Shown here one piece after another: positions 9,398 to 18,644 of a DNA stretch of 61,168 nt. The stretch lies in assembly GCA_902552345.1 (NCBI GenBank), contig CACDGO010000006.1, forward strand, positions 1-61,168, written 5' to 3'. Position 1 is the first letter of the stretch. Every line of letters starts with the position of its first letter. The notes under the pieces were generated by a model. It saw nothing but the letters and a program-made list of their open reading frames with translations. It searched no databases and was not told the DNA's origin. The stretch comes from an uncultured Pelagibacteraceae bacterium (GTDB lineage: Bacteria; Pseudomonadota; Alphaproteobacteria; Pelagibacterales; Pelagibacteraceae). Both the position numbers and the translations under genes were made by a program.

Positions 9398-9909
9398 TGA
9401 TGAATATTAACATTTTTCCTCAGTCTTGTAATCTCTATCCTGGATTTTTGACTAAGTTTGTTTATTAAATATTTGGCGTTTTTCCTTAGAATTGGATGTG
9501 ACCATTTGGGATCTATTTCTAGAATAGGATATAAAACAAAATTTCTTAAATGTGCTCTTGGATGCGGTAAAATAAGATCTTTTGAGTCTTTGATTAAACC
9601 ATTAAAATCAACTATATCAATATCAATTATTCTAGGATCGTTTTTCTTTGTTTGAATTCGTCCAATTTTTTTTTGAATTAAATGTATATCTTTATATAAT
9701 TTTAAAAGGTTTAAGTTTTTGTTCACTAAAATCCCAATATTAAGGAATTTTGGTAGTTTCTGGTTTGGATAAGAGGGAGTTTCATAGAAATTAGAAATTT
9801 TTTCAATTTTAAGGTTTGCTTCAATTAGTAACTGAATAGCTATTGTAATATTATTAATTCTTGAACCATGAATTGAATTTAGATTTGATCCAATATTAAG
9901 GTGTATCAT
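9394..9909 (-). CDS. folK: 2-Amino-4-hydroxy-6-hydroxymethyldihydropteridine pyrophosphokinase
   Basis: Transfers pyrophosphate from ATP to the pterin in folate synthesis. The 171-residue protein has the family start HLNIGSNL, the substrate-loop [11 protein letters not shown] segment, and the signature [14 protein letters not shown] followed by [19 protein letters not shown]. Sits between smpB and spoT with 4-base overlaps on both sides. Confidence 0.94.
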   Translation of the reverse strand: MIHLNIGSNLNSIHGSRINNITIAIQLLIEANLKIEKISNFYETPSYPNQKLPKFLNIGILVNKNLNLLKLYKDIHLIQKKIGRIQTKKNDPRIIDIDIVDFNGLIKDSKDLILPHPRAHLRNFVLYPILEIDPKWSHPILRKNAKYLINKLSQKSRIEITRLRKNVNIHQ

Positions 9910-10379
9910 TTATTATTTCTACTTAACAGTCTTGCTTTTTCTCTATTCCAATCTCTTTTTTTCTTTACTTGTCTTTTATCGTAAAGTTTTTTTCCTTTTG
10001 CAACAGCGATTTCAATTTTTACTTTTCCTTTGAAAAAATACATCTTGGTAGGAATAATAGTTAAACCTTCCTGATTTATTCTACCTATTAATTTATTAAT
10101 TTCACGTCTTTTTAAGAGAAGTTTTCTTTCACCTTTGGGATTATGGTTGTTGTATGATGATTGTCTGTAAAGCGGAATATGAGAATTGATTAAAAACAAT
10201 TCGCCATTATTATCTATAGCGTATGAGTCTGCAATACTTCCTTTCCCCTCTCTAAGCGATTTGACTTCTGAACCTTTCAGGGAGATACCTGCTTCTAAAG
10301 TTTCTAAAAAAAAATAATTGAAACTAGCTTTCCTATTTAAACAAATTATTTTTCTTCCAGGTGCTATATTTTGTTTCAT
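9906..10379 (-). CDS. smpB: SsrA-binding protein SmpB
   Basis: Binds tmRNA and delivers it to stalled ribosomes for trans-translation. 157 residues with family motifs: [38 protein letters not shown] and the basic tail [22 protein letters not shown]. The tmRNA gene itself is not in this window. Shares one base with the dapA stop and overlaps folK by 4. Confidence 0.97.
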   Translation of the reverse strand: MKQNIAPGRKIICLNRKASFNYFFLETLEAGISLKGSEVKSLREGKGSIADSYAIDNNGELFLINSHIPLYRQSSYNNHNPKGERKLLLKRREINKLIGRINQEGLTIIPTKMYFFKGKVKIEIAVAKGKKLYDKRQVKKKRDWNREKARLLSRNNK

Positions 10380-11248
10380 TAAAGTAATTTAGCTACTTTA
10401 AGTGCTTCAGATACTTTCTTTTTTGTTTCTTCTCTAATTTCTACTAATGGTAGTCTAACAGATGGACTACACATACCTAATAGCGATGCTGCATATTTAA
10501 CTGGTGATGGATTGCTTTCAATAAATAACGCTGAATGTAAAGGCTGTAAGAGTTTATCTAATAACTCTTCTTTTCCATTTTTTTCCTCACAAGCTTTTTG
10601 AAAATCAGAGGAAATCTTTGCAGCTATATTTGCTGTAACTCCGATAGCCCCCACTCCACCCCTTCTGTTAAATTCCAAAGCATTATCATCATTTCCAGTA
10701 AGTTGAATAAAATCTTTTCCCATTGCTTTTAATTGCTGGTCTACTCTTTTCAAGTCACCAGTTGCATCTTTTACTCCAGTTATATTTTTTAGTTCATATA
10801 GTTTACTCATCGTTTCAACTGACATATCTATTACTGATCTAGAGGGTATGTTGTAAATTATAATTGGTATACCAACGCTATCGTTTATTTTTTTATAATG
10901 TTGATACAAACCCTCTTGAGTTGGTTTGTTATAATATGGTGTAACAACTAATAATCCGTCTGAGCCAACTTTCTCTGCATATTGAGAAAGTTCCACAGCT
11001 TCATCTGTTGAATTAGAACCTGTACCAGCTATCACAGGTATTTTTCCATTACATTCTTTAACAGCTATCTCTATAATTTTTTGGTGTTCACTATGAGATA
11101 AAGTAGGAGACTCTCCAGTAGTACCACCGGGAACTATGCCATTAGTGCCATTATTTAAGTGATAATCAATTAATCTTCTATATGTATTTTCATCAAGATT
11201 ATCATCTTTGAATGGGGTTATTAACGCAACAATTGATCCTTTAAGCAT
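10379..11248 (-). CDS. dapA: 4-Hydroxy-tetrahydrodipicolinate synthase
   Basis: Condenses pyruvate with aspartate semialdehyde, the first committed step to diaminopimelate and lysine. 289 residues. Motifs: start [21 protein letters not shown], the tyrosine in IIYNIPSRS and the Schiff-base lysine in [10 protein letters not shown]. First gene of the ten-gene operon running down to recO. It is divergent from the lytic transglycosylase gene across 31 bases, which contain TAAGG/CCTTA inverted arms at 11258-11274. Confidence 0.97.
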   Translation of the reverse strand: MLKGSIVALITPFKDDNLDENTYRRLIDYHLNNGTNGIVPGGTTGESPTLSHSEHQKIIEIAVKECNGKIPVIAGTGSNSTDEAVELSQYAEKVGSDGLLVVTPYYNKPTQEGLYQHYKKINDSVGIPIIIYNIPSRSVIDMSVETMSKLYELKNITGVKDATGDLKRVDQQLKAMGKDFIQLTGNDDNALEFNRRGGVGAIGVTANIAAKISSDFQKACEEKNGKEELLDKLLQPLHSALFIESNPSPVKYAASLLGMCSPSVRLPLVEIREETKKKVSEALKVAKLL

Positions 11249-11279
11249 AAAACAATATAAGGTAGATATCCTTAAACTT

Positions 11280-13535
11280 ATGCTTAATAGATTAATTAGT
11301 CTAGTATTTTTATTATCATTTTTGAAAATTAGTATCGTTTATTCAGAGACAGATTTCTTATTACCGCAAAAAAAACCATCAATTTTTAAAAAATCAGAAA
11401 CTCAGATCCAAAAAATTATTAATAAAAATCTACCTGAACCAAAGCCATTATTAGAAAAAAAAGGTAAAACTAAACCAGCCGTAGTTGAACAAAAAAAAGA
11501 GCTTGCTAAAAAAAAAGAAATAAAAACAGAACTTAAAGAAGAAGTAAAAACACAAATATCGTCTACATTTGTGTACCCTAAAAAAAAACCAATTACATAT
11601 AAAGTTTCATCAAAAGAAGTAAAAAGTTCTAAAATTCTTAATAAAAAAGATTTTCAGAGAGCAAAAGAAACAATTGATTTTATTAAACAAAAAAAATGGA
11701 ATAGTGCTTTAAAAAGTGCCCAAAAAGTTAAAGATAGTGAGTTTAGAAAATTAATTACATGGATGCATCTTAAAACCACTAGAAATGGAGCATCATTCAG
11801 TGAATATAAAAAATTTATAGAACAAAATGATTATTATCCAAGAATTAACAGAATAAGGTATTTAGCAGAAGAAAAAATATATTTAAGAAATAATTCGCCT
11901 ACATCAATAATTAGTTGGTTTGAAAAATATCCTCCCTTAGGTGGTTTAGGTAAAATTAAATTAGCTGAGGCCTATTTAGAACAAGGAAAACTACAAAAAG
12001 TCAAAGAGTTAGTAAAAGAAGGATGGGTCACTGCTGAGATAAGCAAAAATAATTTGGGTTATTACAGAGCCAAGTTTAAAAAATTTATCTCGTCAGATGA
12101 TCATGTAAAAAGAGCTGATTATTTAGCATGGGAAAGGAAATATTGGGATCTAAAAAGAATGCTTAAGTATTTGCCTACAGATCAAAGAGCTCTTTATAAT
12201 GCAAGACAAATTTTAATGAGTAACTCATACGGTGTGGACAATGCAATAGCAAAGGTACCTCAATATTTAAAAAAAGATCCTGGTTTAGAGTTTGATAGAT
12301 TGAGATGGAGAAACCGAAGAGGACGATTAGACGGATCTTTAGAAATTTTATTTCAAAACGCGAATAAAACTGAGACGCAAATGGTTAGACCGGATAAATG
12401 GTGGGAACAGAGAGAGAGTGTTACAAGAAGTTTAATTTACAAAAAAAGATATAAGACAGCATATAAAGTAGCTAGTGAGCACTCTCTTTCATCTGGTCCA
12501 TCCTTTGCGGAGGCTGAATGGTTATCTGGTTGGATAGCTTTAACTTTTTTAAAATCTCCTGAGTATGCAATTAATCATTTTCAAAATTTTTACAATAATG
12601 TTGGCTATCCGATAAGCTTGGCTAGAGGAGCATATTGGCTGGGAGAGTCATACGAAAAATTAAATGAAATGGAAGCTGCTAATAAATTTTTTTCAGAAGC
12701 AGCAAAATTTCCAATGACTTATTATGGACAACTTGCTTTCAATAAGGTTAATCCTGGTGGGAATTTTGAATTAAGAGACGAAAGTAATTTTGATAAGGAT
12801 TATGAAAAAGAGTTTAAAAAAAATAAACTTATTAAACACGTTATTCTATTACATGAACTTGATGCAAGCCAATATGCTAAAGATATTCTTAAACATTTGG
12901 CTAATCTTAATATTGAGAAAGGGAGTGAAGTTTTAGCAGCAGAGTTATCTACATCTGTTGAAAGATACGATTTTGCAATTCAAATATCAAAAAAAGCATC
13001 CTATGAAAAAAGATTTTTAAATAAATATAATTATCCAGTTATCGCCACTCCAAAAATTGTAAATAATAAACAGATGCCTAAACAAGAAATTGTTCTTGCA
13101 ATAATTAGACAAGAAAGTGAATTTGACAGGAAGGCCAATAGTTGGGCTGGAGCTAGAGGTATGATGCAGTTAATGAAGTACACTGCTAAGATTGTAGCTA
13201 AACAAGCAAAACTACCTTACAGTATTAGTCGACTAACAGCAGATCCAGAATACAACATTAAACTTGGTTCATATTATTTTAATGGATTGCTTAATGATTA
13301 TAATGGCGTTTTCCCGTTTGCTATTGCTGCGTACAATGCGGGTCCAAATAGAGTAAAAACTTGGAGGAGAGTAAATGGAGACCCTTCTAGAGGTCAAATT
13401 TCTTATATTAATTGGATTGAACAAATTAGATTCGAAGAAACTAGAAATTACGTTCAACGAGTTCTAGAAAATATTAATGTTTACAAATATATTTTAAGAA
13501 AAGAACCGGTACAAATAGACAGTTATTTTAACTAA
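11280..13535 (+). CDS. slt: Soluble lytic murein transglycosylase (Slt family)
   Basis: Periplasmic enzyme that cleaves the MurNAc-GlcNAc bond of peptidoglycan with 1,6-anhydro product formation. I choose the ATG at 11280 because it gives a signal peptide (MLNRLISLVFLLSFLKISIVYS); the frame continues upstream into the dapA gene with no function. The 751-residue product has a Lys/Pro-rich low-complexity stretch (about residues 30-110), a long helical-repeat region, and a C-terminal SLT domain with the catalytic glutamate in RQESEFD, then GMMQLM and AIAAYNAGPNRV. The domain order is that of Slt70. A tRNA gene lies just after it on the other strand. Confidence 0.93.
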   Translation: MLNRLISLVFLLSFLKISIVYSETDFLLPQKKPSIFKKSETQIQKIINKNLPEPKPLLEKKGKTKPAVVEQKKELAKKKEIKTELKEEVKTQISSTFVYPKKKPITYKVSSKEVKSSKILNKKDFQRAKETIDFIKQKKWNSALKSAQKVKDSEFRKLITWMHLKTTRNGASFSEYKKFIEQNDYYPRINRIRYLAEEKIYLRNNSPTSIISWFEKYPPLGGLGKIKLAEAYLEQGKLQKVKELVKEGWVTAEISKNNLGYYRAKFKKFISSDDHVKRADYLAWERKYWDLKRMLKYLPTDQRALYNARQILMSNSYGVDNAIAKVPQYLKKDPGLEFDRLRWRNRRGRLDGSLEILFQNANKTETQMVRPDKWWEQRESVTRSLIYKKRYKTAYKVASEHSLSSGPSFAEAEWLSGWIALTFLKSPEYAINHFQNFYNNVGYPISLARGAYWLGESYEKLNEMEAANKFFSEAAKFPMTYYGQLAFNKVNPGGNFELRDESNFDKDYEKEFKKNKLIKHVILLHELDASQYAKDILKHLANLNIEKGSEVLAAELSTSVERYDFAIQISKKASYEKRFLNKYNYPVIATPKIVNNKQMPKQEIVLAIIRQESEFDRKANSWAGARGMMQLMKYTAKIVAKQAKLPYSISRLTADPEYNIKLGSYYFNGLLNDYNGVFPFAIAAYNAGPNRVKTWRRVNGDPSRGQISYINWIEQIRFEETRNYVQRVLENINVYKYILRKEPVQIDSYFN

Positions 13536-13536
13536 T

Positions 13537-13631
13537 TGGCGGTGAGAGAGGGATTCGAACCCTCGGTAGCATAGTTAAATACTACGGAAGTTTAGCAAAC
13601 TCCTGGTTTAAACCAACTCACCCATCTCACC
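13537..13631 (-). tRNA. tRNA-Ser (GCU anticodon)
   Basis: Read on the minus strand, the acceptor stem GGTGAGA (13631-13625) pairs with TCTCACC (13547-13541), followed by discriminator G and an encoded CCA (13539-13537). The T arm contains GGTTCGAAT, and the anticodon stem GGAGT/ACTTC encloses loop TTGCTAA, giving anticodon GCU, which reads AGU/AGC serine codons. A long variable arm (GTAGTATTTAACTATGCTAC region) is as expected for serine tRNA. Confidence 0.95.
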
Positions 13632-13647
13632 ACAAGCTTTACATATC

Positions 13648-13653
13648 TTTATA
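13648..13653 (-). promoter_or_regulatory. Candidate -10 element for tRNA-Ser
   Basis: On the minus strand TATAAA lies 16 bases upstream of the first tRNA base, a suitable place for a -10 element with a short 5' leader. A -35 partner is not clear (a TTGATG lies about 20 bases further upstream). Weak prediction based only on sequence match. Confidence 0.4.
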
Positions 13654-13686
13654 AAGAAAATTAACTTATATTGCATCAACTTTGTA

Positions 13687-14559
13687 ATGCAACAAAAACA
13701 ATTATCAGGAATTTTTTATGCTGCTTTTGCATCTCTTTGGTGGGGTGTTGTGGGAACGATTTTTTTCAAATTTGTGTCTTTTGCATCATTTATTGAATTA
13801 ACTGTTCACCGAACTATTTGGACTGCAGTTCTTTTAATTCTCACAACAAGTTTTTACAATAAATGGCCAGAATTTATTAAAATTTTCAAAAATAAAAAAA
13901 ATCAATTATTACTTTTTACATCGGGTTTATTAGTTAGTATAAATTGGGGAACCTGGCTTTATGCCGTCAGTGTAAATAAATTATTAGACTCAAGTTTAGG
14001 ATATTATATCTATCCGATAATTAGTGTATTTTTAGGAAGAGTATTTTTGAAAGAAAAACTTAATAGAAATCAATTTATAGCCGTAATGTTAGTTATAATT
14101 TCCCTATTTTACTTTTTACTAAAGTTAGGTGAATTGCCGTGGATTGGTTTAACAGTTGCAATTACCTTTAGTATTTATGGATTGATAAGAAAAAAAATTA
14201 AAGTTTCATCAGATATAGGCCTACTAATTGAAACATTACTAATTTCACCAATAGCAATTGTATTATTTATTTATCTAATGAATTTAAACCTAAATGTTTT
14301 TTCATATGAAGAACCTCTTTTATCTTTTTATTTATTTTGGTCTGGATTTATGACTTTGGTACCTCTCTTTTTATATACATTAGGTTTTAAAATAATTGGA
14401 ATTGGTCCAGCAAGTATGATTTTATTTTTAACTCCAACATCTCAATTTCTTTTGGGAATAACTTATTTTGATGAAATTTTAACATTAGAAAAATTTTTTG
14501 GTTTCGTAATAATTTGGGTAGCAGTATCAATTTATCTTAATGAATTACGTAAAGAGTAA
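13687..14559 (+). CDS. rarD: RarD-type EamA family inner-membrane transporter
   Basis: Drug/metabolite-transporter superfamily permease. The 290-residue protein has about ten hydrophobic segments arranged as two EamA repeats. The RarD-like N-terminal repeat is recognisable (GIFYAAFASLWWGVVGTIFFK, then VHRTIWT) as is SINWGTWLYAVSVN; the second repeat has YTLGFKIIGIGPASMILFLTPTSQF. Substrate is unknown; the name comes from the chloramphenicol-sensitivity protein of E. coli. The ATG at 13687 follows TTTGTA without a Shine-Dalgarno sequence. Its 3' end overlaps thiV (opposite strand) by 28 bases. Confidence 0.85.
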   Translation: MQQKQLSGIFYAAFASLWWGVVGTIFFKFVSFASFIELTVHRTIWTAVLLILTTSFYNKWPEFIKIFKNKKNQLLLFTSGLLVSINWGTWLYAVSVNKLLDSSLGYYIYPIISVFLGRVFLKEKLNRNQFIAVMLVIISLFYFLLKLGELPWIGLTVAITFSIYGLIRKKIKVSSDIGLLIETLLISPIAIVLFIYLMNLNLNVFSYEEPLLSFYLFWSGFMTLVPLFLYTLGFKIIGIGPASMILFLTPTSQFLLGITYFDEILTLEKFFGFVIIWVAVSIYLNELRKE

Positions 14560-15986
14560 ATCGTAATTGTTACAAGTGGTACAATTGTAGCTGCAATAAA
14601 TGAAATAAATAATAAGTTTGAAGATATAATTGGACTAAAATTTTCTACAGAAATAATATTACCTACTAATAAACTTGATTGGAAATTCTGACTTGGGAAA
14701 AACAATAAACCTGAGCTTAGTCCTAGAATTATTGATATTAAAGATAATCTCGTATTAATTTTTTTCTTTAAAAAACCATAGAATACGGTTACAACAGCTG
14801 CACAACATAATAGATCGGCGAATAAAAATAAATATAAGATACTATAGCCTTTAGAAGCTAAAACAAAAACAATCACACATAGTAATAAAATTAATTTATT
14901 GCTTTTATTTTTTATTTTTCTACCACCTAAAAATTTGTTAATTTCTTTTCCATCAATTATTATAAGACTTGAAATAGCATTAATTAACGTATCAATAGTA
15001 CTTAACGTTAAAGCTAGGGCTAAAATTAAAACAGAAACAATTATTAAAACATTATCATTTAATAATATTAATTTAAAAAAAGCTAAATCAGGTTTTATTT
15101 CGGGGTTGATTGAAAAAGATATAAGGCCTGTGTAGCCCATCCATAAAACAATCAAAAAAGAAATAATCGATGAATAAACTAAACTTTTTTTTAGAATAAG
15201 ATTATTTCTTGCAGCAAATACACGCTGCCAATTACCCTGATGAAATAAATTTGTTGCTGCTACGGCAATAAAAAATGTCAGTCCAGCAGTGTAATTTGGT
15301 ATATAATTTTTACTTATAAGTTTTGCAGAATTTTTTTTAATTAACTCATAACTACTTATTTCTAAATTTCCTAAAATTAAAAATAAAGAAATTAATATTA
15401 TGCTTAAAACTATTATAAATTGATACTTATCAGTAATAATTGAAAGCTTAAATCCACCTTTTAATATATACAACAGACATATGATTAAAGTTAGCCCTGA
15501 TGTTATCCATAAAGGCGTTTTCGAGATTAGATTTAATAAAAAAGCTATTGCTGTAACTTCGGCTATCAAGAAAATTGATAAGTAAAATAGAATTAAGATT
15601 AAGATTATTTTTAATATTCCAGTCCCAAATCTTCTTTTTACAAATTCAGTTAAAGACATCCCATTAGGAAATTCTCTCCTTATTTTTGGTCCAAAATTTA
15701 ATAAAAATAACATAGGTGTAGCCGTTCCTAACGCATATCCGATTACTGCCCCTATTCCTCCCCAGGTAGCTGCTGAAGCTGGACCAAATAATATCCAAGC
15801 TCCCAAAGCTGATGCTGATAAACTCGTTGTTAATGAAAAAACACTCTCGTTTCTATCACCGACTATGTGACTTTCTTTATTATCTGAAATTTTTTTTAAA
15901 TTTATGTAACCTAAAGCAATAAAAAAAGCTCCTACTACTAGAGTAATAATTAATGTTGTTTGTGTTGATAAGTATATTTCTTTCAT
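14532..15986 (-). CDS. thiV: Sodium/solute symporter, probable thiamine-pyrimidine (HMP) transporter ThiV
   Basis: Sodium:solute symporter family protein of 484 residues with about 13 hydrophobic segments. Family marks include SVFSLTTSLSASALGAWILFGPASAATWGG near the N-terminus (shown here only as SLSASALGAW and GPASAATWGG), GGFKLSIITDKYQ, and NLFHQGNWQRVFAARN. The assignment to thiamine metabolism rests on the TPP riboswitch directly before its start codon. Established knowledge: in SAR11 a riboswitch-controlled SSF gene, thiV, is the proposed importer of the thiamine pyrimidine precursor HMP, which these cells need. It follows umuC on the same strand, with only 71 bases between. Confidence 0.88.
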   Translation of the reverse strand: MKEIYLSTQTTLIITLVVGAFFIALGYINLKKISDNKESHIVGDRNESVFSLTTSLSASALGAWILFGPASAATWGGIGAVIGYALGTATPMLFLLNFGPKIRREFPNGMSLTEFVKRRFGTGILKIILILILFYLSIFLIAEVTAIAFLLNLISKTPLWITSGLTLIICLLYILKGGFKLSIITDKYQFIIVLSIILISLFLILGNLEISSYELIKKNSAKLISKNYIPNYTAGLTFFIAVAATNLFHQGNWQRVFAARNNLILKKSLVYSSIISFLIVLWMGYTGLISFSINPEIKPDLAFFKLILLNDNVLIIVSVLILALALTLSTIDTLINAISSLIIIDGKEINKFLGGRKIKNKSNKLILLLCVIVFVLASKGYSILYLFLFADLLCCAAVVTVFYGFLKKKINTRLSLISIILGLSSGLLFFPSQNFQSSLLVGNIISVENFSPIISSNLLFISFIAATIVPLVTITIYSLRNSLR

Positions 15987-15988
15987 TT

Positions 15989-16054
15989 ATCCCTCACTGA
16001 ATTACCGGTCAGGTTCTTTGGGTATAATCTCAGTCTTTATGACACCCCTTATAC
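15989..16054 (-). promoter_or_regulatory. TPP (THI-box) riboswitch
   Basis: On the minus strand the RNA contains the conserved TPP aptamer pieces in order: GGGGTGTC (16048-16041), a minimal P3 GTC/GAC, the CTGAGA core (16033-16028), ACCC (16023-16020), GAACCTGA (16016-16009), a GGTAAT loop, and GAGGGAT (15995-15989). The total is about 66 bases, near the lower limit for this class. The final GAGGG is also the only Shine-Dalgarno sequence for thiV, whose ATG begins two bases after the aptamer (15986). Ligand binding would therefore hide the ribosome-binding site directly; no terminator is present, so control is inferred to be translational. Confidence 0.93.
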
Positions 16055-16057
16055 AAA

Positions 16058-17335
16058 TTATATATTTATTTTAGGTAAGAAGTCAAATGAAGCTGTATCT
16101 ATTCTAGATGAGTGTTCTCTTCTCATTTTCCAATCGTTACTTATACCAGCTTGAGCTATACTGATTGCATTTCGTCCATATTTTGCATTAGTAAAATCGA
16201 TCGCTCTCATTAATGGTTGAGATTTATTCTCTAAAATTGGTGCTAATAAATTTAGCTCTTTTTCAGAAGTGTCTCTAAGCTTCGATAAAATAACTCCAGC
16301 TTTTTGGTAGAAATAACCATATTTATAAATCTTTCCTAGTCCGCTAATCGCAGTTTTTACAAGTTCAATGCTGTTATTAGTTGCCACCGGTAATTCAACA
16401 GTAATAGAATTTGAATAGTATTTTCTATTTTTATCAAATGGACTTGTTCTGATAAATACAGTGACAGCTCTCGTAGTTTGTTTATCTGTTCTTATTTTTT
16501 CTGCCGCATTTAAACAATGAGTAGTTATAGACTCTTTTAATTTATCTAAACTCTCAACTTTTTTTCCAAACGATCTTGATACACAACAGCTTTTTCTTTT
16601 TGTTTCCCCAGTTTCTAAATCTATACAAGAAATTCCTCTTAACTCCATTACTGTTTTCGCACCTAAAACATTTGTACTTTTCTTAACCCATGTGTTTGAA
16701 ATATTTTTTAGTTTATAAGCATTGTCTATTCCGTTTTTAATATATAGTTTTGATAACTGTCTTCCTACTCCCCATACATCTGCAATATCAAAATCTTTTA
16801 GTATATTGTCAATATTTCCTTTTAAAAATATTACTCCTGCTTTATTTTTTTTAGCAATATGATTTGCAACTTTGCTTAAAGTTTTTGTATTTGAGATCCC
16901 TACACTTGTAGGTATTCCTGTCCATTTTAAAACTCTTTCTCTTATTTCTTTTCCGTATTCTTCAACTTGTTCATCTTTGATATGTGATAAATCTAAAAAT
17001 GCTTCGTCTATGGAATAGATTTCAATTTTATCAGTAAAACCTTTTAAAACTTTCATTACTCGTCTAGAAAGATCCCCATACAATGCGTAGTTTGAAGAAA
17101 ATATTTGGACGTTGTTTTTTTTAACCAAATCTTTAACTTTAAAATATGGTTCTCCCATTCGTATTCCAAGTTTTTTTGCTTCAGTAGATCTTGATATTAC
17201 ACATCCATCATTATTAGATAGCACCACGACTGGTACATTTTGTATTTTAGGATTAAATAGTCTTTCACAAGAAACATAAAATGAATTACAGTCAATTAAT
17301 GCAACCTTTTTTCTACTGCTGTTTGTGTATGACAT
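16058..17335 (-). CDS. umuC: DNA polymerase V catalytic subunit UmuC
   Basis: Y-family translesion polymerase that with cleaved UmuD copies damaged templates. The 425-residue protein begins with the catalytic palm motif [19 protein letters not shown], has [19 protein letters not shown], the second acidic cluster [10 protein letters not shown], and the helix-hairpin segment [14 protein letters not shown], plus the little-finger region with CVSRSFGKK. Full length against E. coli UmuC (422). Its start overlaps umuD by 23 bases, so the pair is translationally coupled and shares the SOS promoter ahead of umuD. Confidence 0.96.
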   Translation of the reverse strand: MSYTNSSRKKVALIDCNSFYVSCERLFNPKIQNVPVVVLSNNDGCVISRSTEAKKLGIRMGEPYFKVKDLVKKNNVQIFSSNYALYGDLSRRVMKVLKGFTDKIEIYSIDEAFLDLSHIKDEQVEEYGKEIRERVLKWTGIPTSVGISNTKTLSKVANHIAKKNKAGVIFLKGNIDNILKDFDIADVWGVGRQLSKLYIKNGIDNAYKLKNISNTWVKKSTNVLGAKTVMELRGISCIDLETGETKRKSCCVSRSFGKKVESLDKLKESITTHCLNAAEKIRTDKQTTRAVTVFIRTSPFDKNRKYYSNSITVELPVATNNSIELVKTAISGLGKIYKYGYFYQKAGVILSKLRDTSEKELNLLAPILENKSQPLMRAIDFTNAKYGRNAISIAQAGISNDWKMRREHSSRIDTASFDFLPKINI

Positions 17336-17708
17336 ATGTTACTACTCCCCAAATTATTATTTCTGGATTATCTGTTAAATTAATTCGATCTGAAGTGTTT
17401 TTTGAACCTGATGTTAAGTAGTTGTTACCCTTGCTTTTAACCAGAGTTTTAACTACGAGTTCTTCGTTGATATTTGCTATAACAGTGGAGAAATTTTTTG
17501 GATTTAAACTTTTGTCTACTATTAAAAGATCTCCATCATATATGCCCACATTAGTCATAGATTTACCCTGTACCCTAATGATGAAAGTGGCTGGTGCATT
17601 TGTTATCAGATGAGAATTTAAATCTATATCATCCTCTATATAGTCTGTTGCCGGAGAAGGAAAACCAGCTCCCACTTTATGTAAATAATAAGGTATTGTT
17701 AGCTTCAT
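17313..17708 (-). CDS. umuD: UmuD, self-cleaving subunit of DNA polymerase V
   Basis: S24-family protein whose RecA-stimulated autocleavage yields the active UmuD' of polymerase V. 131 residues. The predicted cleavage site is Ala14-Gly15 in VGAGFPSPA. The catalytic dyad is Ser50 (VQGKSMTN) and Lys87 (ELVVKTL), 37 residues apart as in E. coli (60 and 97). There is no DNA-binding domain, so it is not LexA. The start is fixed by the cleavage-site context. A LexA box lies 4 bases upstream of the start codon. Confidence 0.94.
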   Translation of the reverse strand: MKLTIPYYLHKVGAGFPSPATDYIEDDIDLNSHLITNAPATFIIRVQGKSMTNVGIYDGDLLIVDKSLNPKNFSTVIANINEELVVKTLVKSKGNNYLTSGSKNTSDRINLTDNPEIIIWGVVTYVIHKQQ

Positions 17709-17712
17709 AAAT

Positions 17713-17757
17713 GTTCTTGTTTTGTTCTTTATAGCTGATAAACTACCTTTCAGTCAA
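17713..17757 (-). promoter_or_regulatory. SOS promoter with alphaproteobacterial LexA box for umuDC
   Basis: Read on the minus strand: TTGACT (17757-17752) as -35, 18 bases, TATAAA (17733-17728) as -10, then GAAC-N7-GAAC (17727-17713). GTTCN7GTTC/GAACN7GAAC is the established LexA operator of alphaproteobacteria. The operator abuts the -10 and covers the expected transcription start, so bound LexA would block initiation. The resulting leader would be only about 12 bases and has no clear Shine-Dalgarno sequence. lexA and recA are not in this window. Confidence 0.85.
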
Positions 17758-17832
17758 CCCTTTTTCAGAAGATTGTTTAAGTGGGTCAAATTGCAAATCG
17801 AAAAAAAGAGAGAGATTAGCTATTAACAAACT

Positions 17833-18603
17833 GTGATTAAAAATATTTTTTCAGCATTATTAATATTACTTGTATCAACAAGCGTTCAAGCAGAATCTAA
17901 GCTAGATTCAATCAAAAAAAGTGGTGAGTTAAGAGTTGGTACAACAGGAGACTGGGATCCGATGTCAATGAAAGATCCGAAAACAAACAAGTACAAAGGA
18001 TTTGATATTGATGTGATGAATGAGCTAGCCAAAGATTTAGGCGTAAAAGTGAAATTTGTACCTGCGGAATGGAAAACTATTGTTGCCGGAATAACAGCTG
18101 ATAGATACGATATATCAACAAGCGTTACTAAAACACCAAAAAGAGCGGAAGTGGCTGGGTTTACCGCTACGTATTACAAGTATGCAACAGTCCCGCTTGT
18201 TTTAAAAAAGAATTTAAAAAAGTTTTCAACTTGGGAGTCCTTAAACAACAGTAGCGTTACAATAGCTACAACGTTAGGTACATCTCAGGAAGAAAAAGCA
18301 AAAGAATTTTTTCCAAAATCAAAACTTCAATCAGTTGAAGCTCCTGCAAGAGATTTTCAAGAAGTTTTAGCAGGTAGAGCTGATGGAAATATTACAAGTT
18401 CAACAGAAGCAAACAAACTAGTTATTAAATATCCCCAACTAGCTATAGTTCCTGATGGAGGAAAAAATCCAGCATTTTTAGCAATGATGGTTCCAAAGGG
18501 TGACAATGTATGGAATGATTACGTTAGCGATTGGATTAAGAAAAAACAATCATCTGGATTTTTTAAAACTTTACTAGCAAAGTACGATCTAAAAAGCTTA
18601 TAA
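17833..18603 (+). CDS. Periplasmic solute-binding protein, family 3 (polar amino acid/cyclohexadienyl dehydratase-like)
   Basis: Extracytoplasmic binding protein of an ABC importer. It uses a GTG start giving a signal peptide ([20 protein letters not shown]). The mature protein has the family-3 pattern [62 protein letters not shown] and [13 protein letters not shown]. The 256-residue length fits. The sequence also resembles the secreted cyclohexadienyl dehydratase branch of the same fold, so an enzymatic role cannot be excluded. A matching permease follows 41 bases later, which supports transport. Substrate unknown. Confidence 0.88.
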   Translation: MIKNIFSALLILLVSTSVQAESKLDSIKKSGELRVGTTGDWDPMSMKDPKTNKYKGFDIDVMNELAKDLGVKVKFVPAEWKTIVAGITADRYDISTSVTKTPKRAEVAGFTATYYKYATVPLVLKKNLKKFSTWESLNNSSVTIATTLGTSQEEKAKEFFPKSKLQSVEAPARDFQEVLAGRADGNITSSTEANKLVIKYPQLAIVPDGGKNPAFLAMMVPKGDNVWNDYVSDWIKKKQSSGFFKTLLAKYDLKSL

Positions 18604-18644
18604 TTTAAGTTTCAATACCTTTCATTAACAAATATAGTCAATTA

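Noticed and set aside
11208-11279. 24-codon N-terminal extension of the lytic transglycosylase
   Set aside because: It would overlap dapA and bury the signal peptide; the ATG at 11280 gives a proper exported start.
17313-17708. The umuD gene as a LexA gene
   Set aside because: At 131 residues it has the peptidase domain but no winged-helix DNA-binding domain, and it is coupled to umuC.
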